Source: Antedon mediterranea
Taxonomy: Eukaryota > Echinodermata > Crinoidea > Comatulida > Antedonidae
DNA length: 64,000 nucleotides
Direction of reading: 5' to 3'
NCBI RefSeq assembly: GCF_964355755.1
Contig: NC_092674.1
Location: 13,211,001 to 13,275,000, forward strand
Below are positions 62,515 to 64,000 of this stretch, piece by piece (position 1 is the stretch's first letter; each line of letters starts with the position of its first letter). A program made the translations under genes and the position numbers. Below the pieces are notes generated by a model that was not told the DNA's origin, did no database searches, and saw only the letters and a list, made by a program, of their open reading frames with translations.

Positions 62515-64000
62515 CTGAAAAAAAAGTTAATAATATTTCATAGAAAATGGTTGCTGGTATGAGAAGCGATACTGGGAGTACTGTACATTTATAAAATACA
62601 TGTACACACGATTCACAGATAATTACCATAATAAGCACAGTTTGAATCTTTTATGTTATATGTTTTCTGGTTTTGCTAACGTGTACCGGGAATAGCGGAG
62701 ATATACAATTAAACTAAGTATTTAAAATGTAAAATTGCTTAAGATTCATTAGATCAAAATGTTTGAATGGAAATCTATTTAGCTAACTTATAATGATGCA
62801 TACATTTAGTTATAAATATAAGCTAAATAATATAATAAGTAAGTTATCAGGAATAGTTATTGCTTCAGGTTGACAAACCTTCTATCACTTAAACTATTAA
62901 AATTATGAACAAATACAACACCGTAATTTTTATTACAATACCTTTTCCGTTCCAAGTTTTGTTTTCGTTGCAAAAATAAAGATTTTATTGTTATTTCTAT
63001 CATAATATAATCAAGAAGTGACAAATACAAAACAATGCAAATCACCAGTAGCCGTTTCCAAAAAAAAGGAATACGTTTTAAACGGCCTGCAACATGGGCC
63101 AATGCATCCCGGGTCTCAATGGTGATACAGTACATGCAGATAGCGCGCAACCTATTCAAACCTAACAGCAACTCAACAATTCGGCTACCATGCGGCTATA
63201 TCGGAGTTTTACCTGATTTCAAATGTATCTATCATGGCTATAATCAGTTCTCCTGATATAAGCCTAATGTAATGTTTACCTAATTTCTGATATTTAAAAT
63301 GTTAGGCCTATATTCATTTTACCATTTCCTCCGCGTATACTACGATGATGTTTAATATAATTGATTTGATCGTTGTTTTGCAGTATACTTTTATGTGACA
63401 AAAAATGTGACGTGCCCATATATGGACATGATGATGTCATATCACTACTATATTTGGGCACATCACACTCGTTTTGTTAAACTAATTTGATAGTGTAGAC
63501 AGAGCTTTAAACTTAACACGTAGCCATAAAAAAATTAAAGCATGTATGTCGCCGCAAACGGCAAACATTGGATGGGAGCAAAAACTCGAAAGTCACAAAT
63601 AAAAGGGATTATGCCTACATTACGGAAATCACTTTTATACCGCGGACGGTTGAAAATCTACCGATGAATCAGAAATTGTGTTTTAAAACCCTTTATAATA
63701 TATTCCTAAGAAATATGGAACAATATCGTAATAGTGAACAATAATGTTATTATTACATCTGAGATAAATAAGGTAGGTATCGACGGCGGAGATCTTTACA
63801 AAAGTGTGTCCATTGTGCTCGTCTATGTCAGAATTAGGAACACTTTTTTATATATAGGCACGCTAACATTGATATCATGGAGCACATTTAGCTCGTAGTA
63901 TCATGCACGTGCACATATAGCGCCTCGCGTTGATAAGCCGAGTCCAAAATATTAGTGAAACACGTAACATTGGAGTAATAATCATTCATTCATAAAAGTT
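62515..64000. other. No supported gene
   Basis: AT-rich sequence upstream of the last recognised ankyrin exon. Short open frames on both strands have no recognisable motifs or splice context. Confidence 0.4.

Noticed and set aside
62857-63256. Overlapping open frames near the right edge
   Set aside because: No motifs, no splice context, and frames overlap on opposite strands.

Overview
The window looks like nuclear DNA of a marine invertebrate, probably a deuterostome such as an echinoderm or hemichordate. It is AT-rich. Genes are split into short exons with GT/AG introns. Recognisable families are integrin beta, an SLC22-type transporter, a Roc-COR GTPase with ankyrin and Death domains, and CR1/L2-like LINEs. 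Nothing bacterial or viral was seen. The organism call is an inference. All exon models were read by eye and edges may be off by a base or two.

Layout. 1-6.3 kb: two TIR elements with 8-bp target duplications (379-3054 and 3140-5934), the second carrying a nested element with a 9-bp duplication. 6.4-14.5 kb: a broken integrin beta gene (+ strand, nine exons, several frameshifts), with a decayed LINE in one intron. 14.6-19.4 kb: a second LINE cut off inside its reverse transcriptase exactly at the 5' end of a Helitron. 19.4-21.8 kb: the last four exons of an SLC22 transporter (+). 21.9-23.6 kb: a Harbinger-like foldback element. 23.8-28.8 kb: a 5-kb element whose inverted ends are built from 21-bp minisatellite arrays. 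29.1-31.3 kb: another Helitron, carrying its own insertion.

32.3-62.5 kb, minus strand: one large gene of about 20 exons encoding ankyrin, Roc GTPase, COR and Death domains, a signalling architecture. Its introns hold Helitrons, LINE tails, and a roughly 9.4-kb TTAA-flanked Kolobok-like transposon (45561-54944). That transposon carries a 12-exon transposase gene (+) and, convergent to it, a damaged gene for a cysteine-rich domain like the C-terminal ballast domain of P2X7 receptors. A 542-bp MITE at 37301-37842 joins its left end directly to its right end, which supports the larger boundaries. A further TIR element with a tandem array sits inside it.

The most interesting signal is the Kolobok-like element with its P2X7-ballast-like companion gene and its deletion derivative in the same locus. 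Next are the element with minisatellite TIRs and the Helitron family sitting at the edges of exons of the Roc-COR gene.
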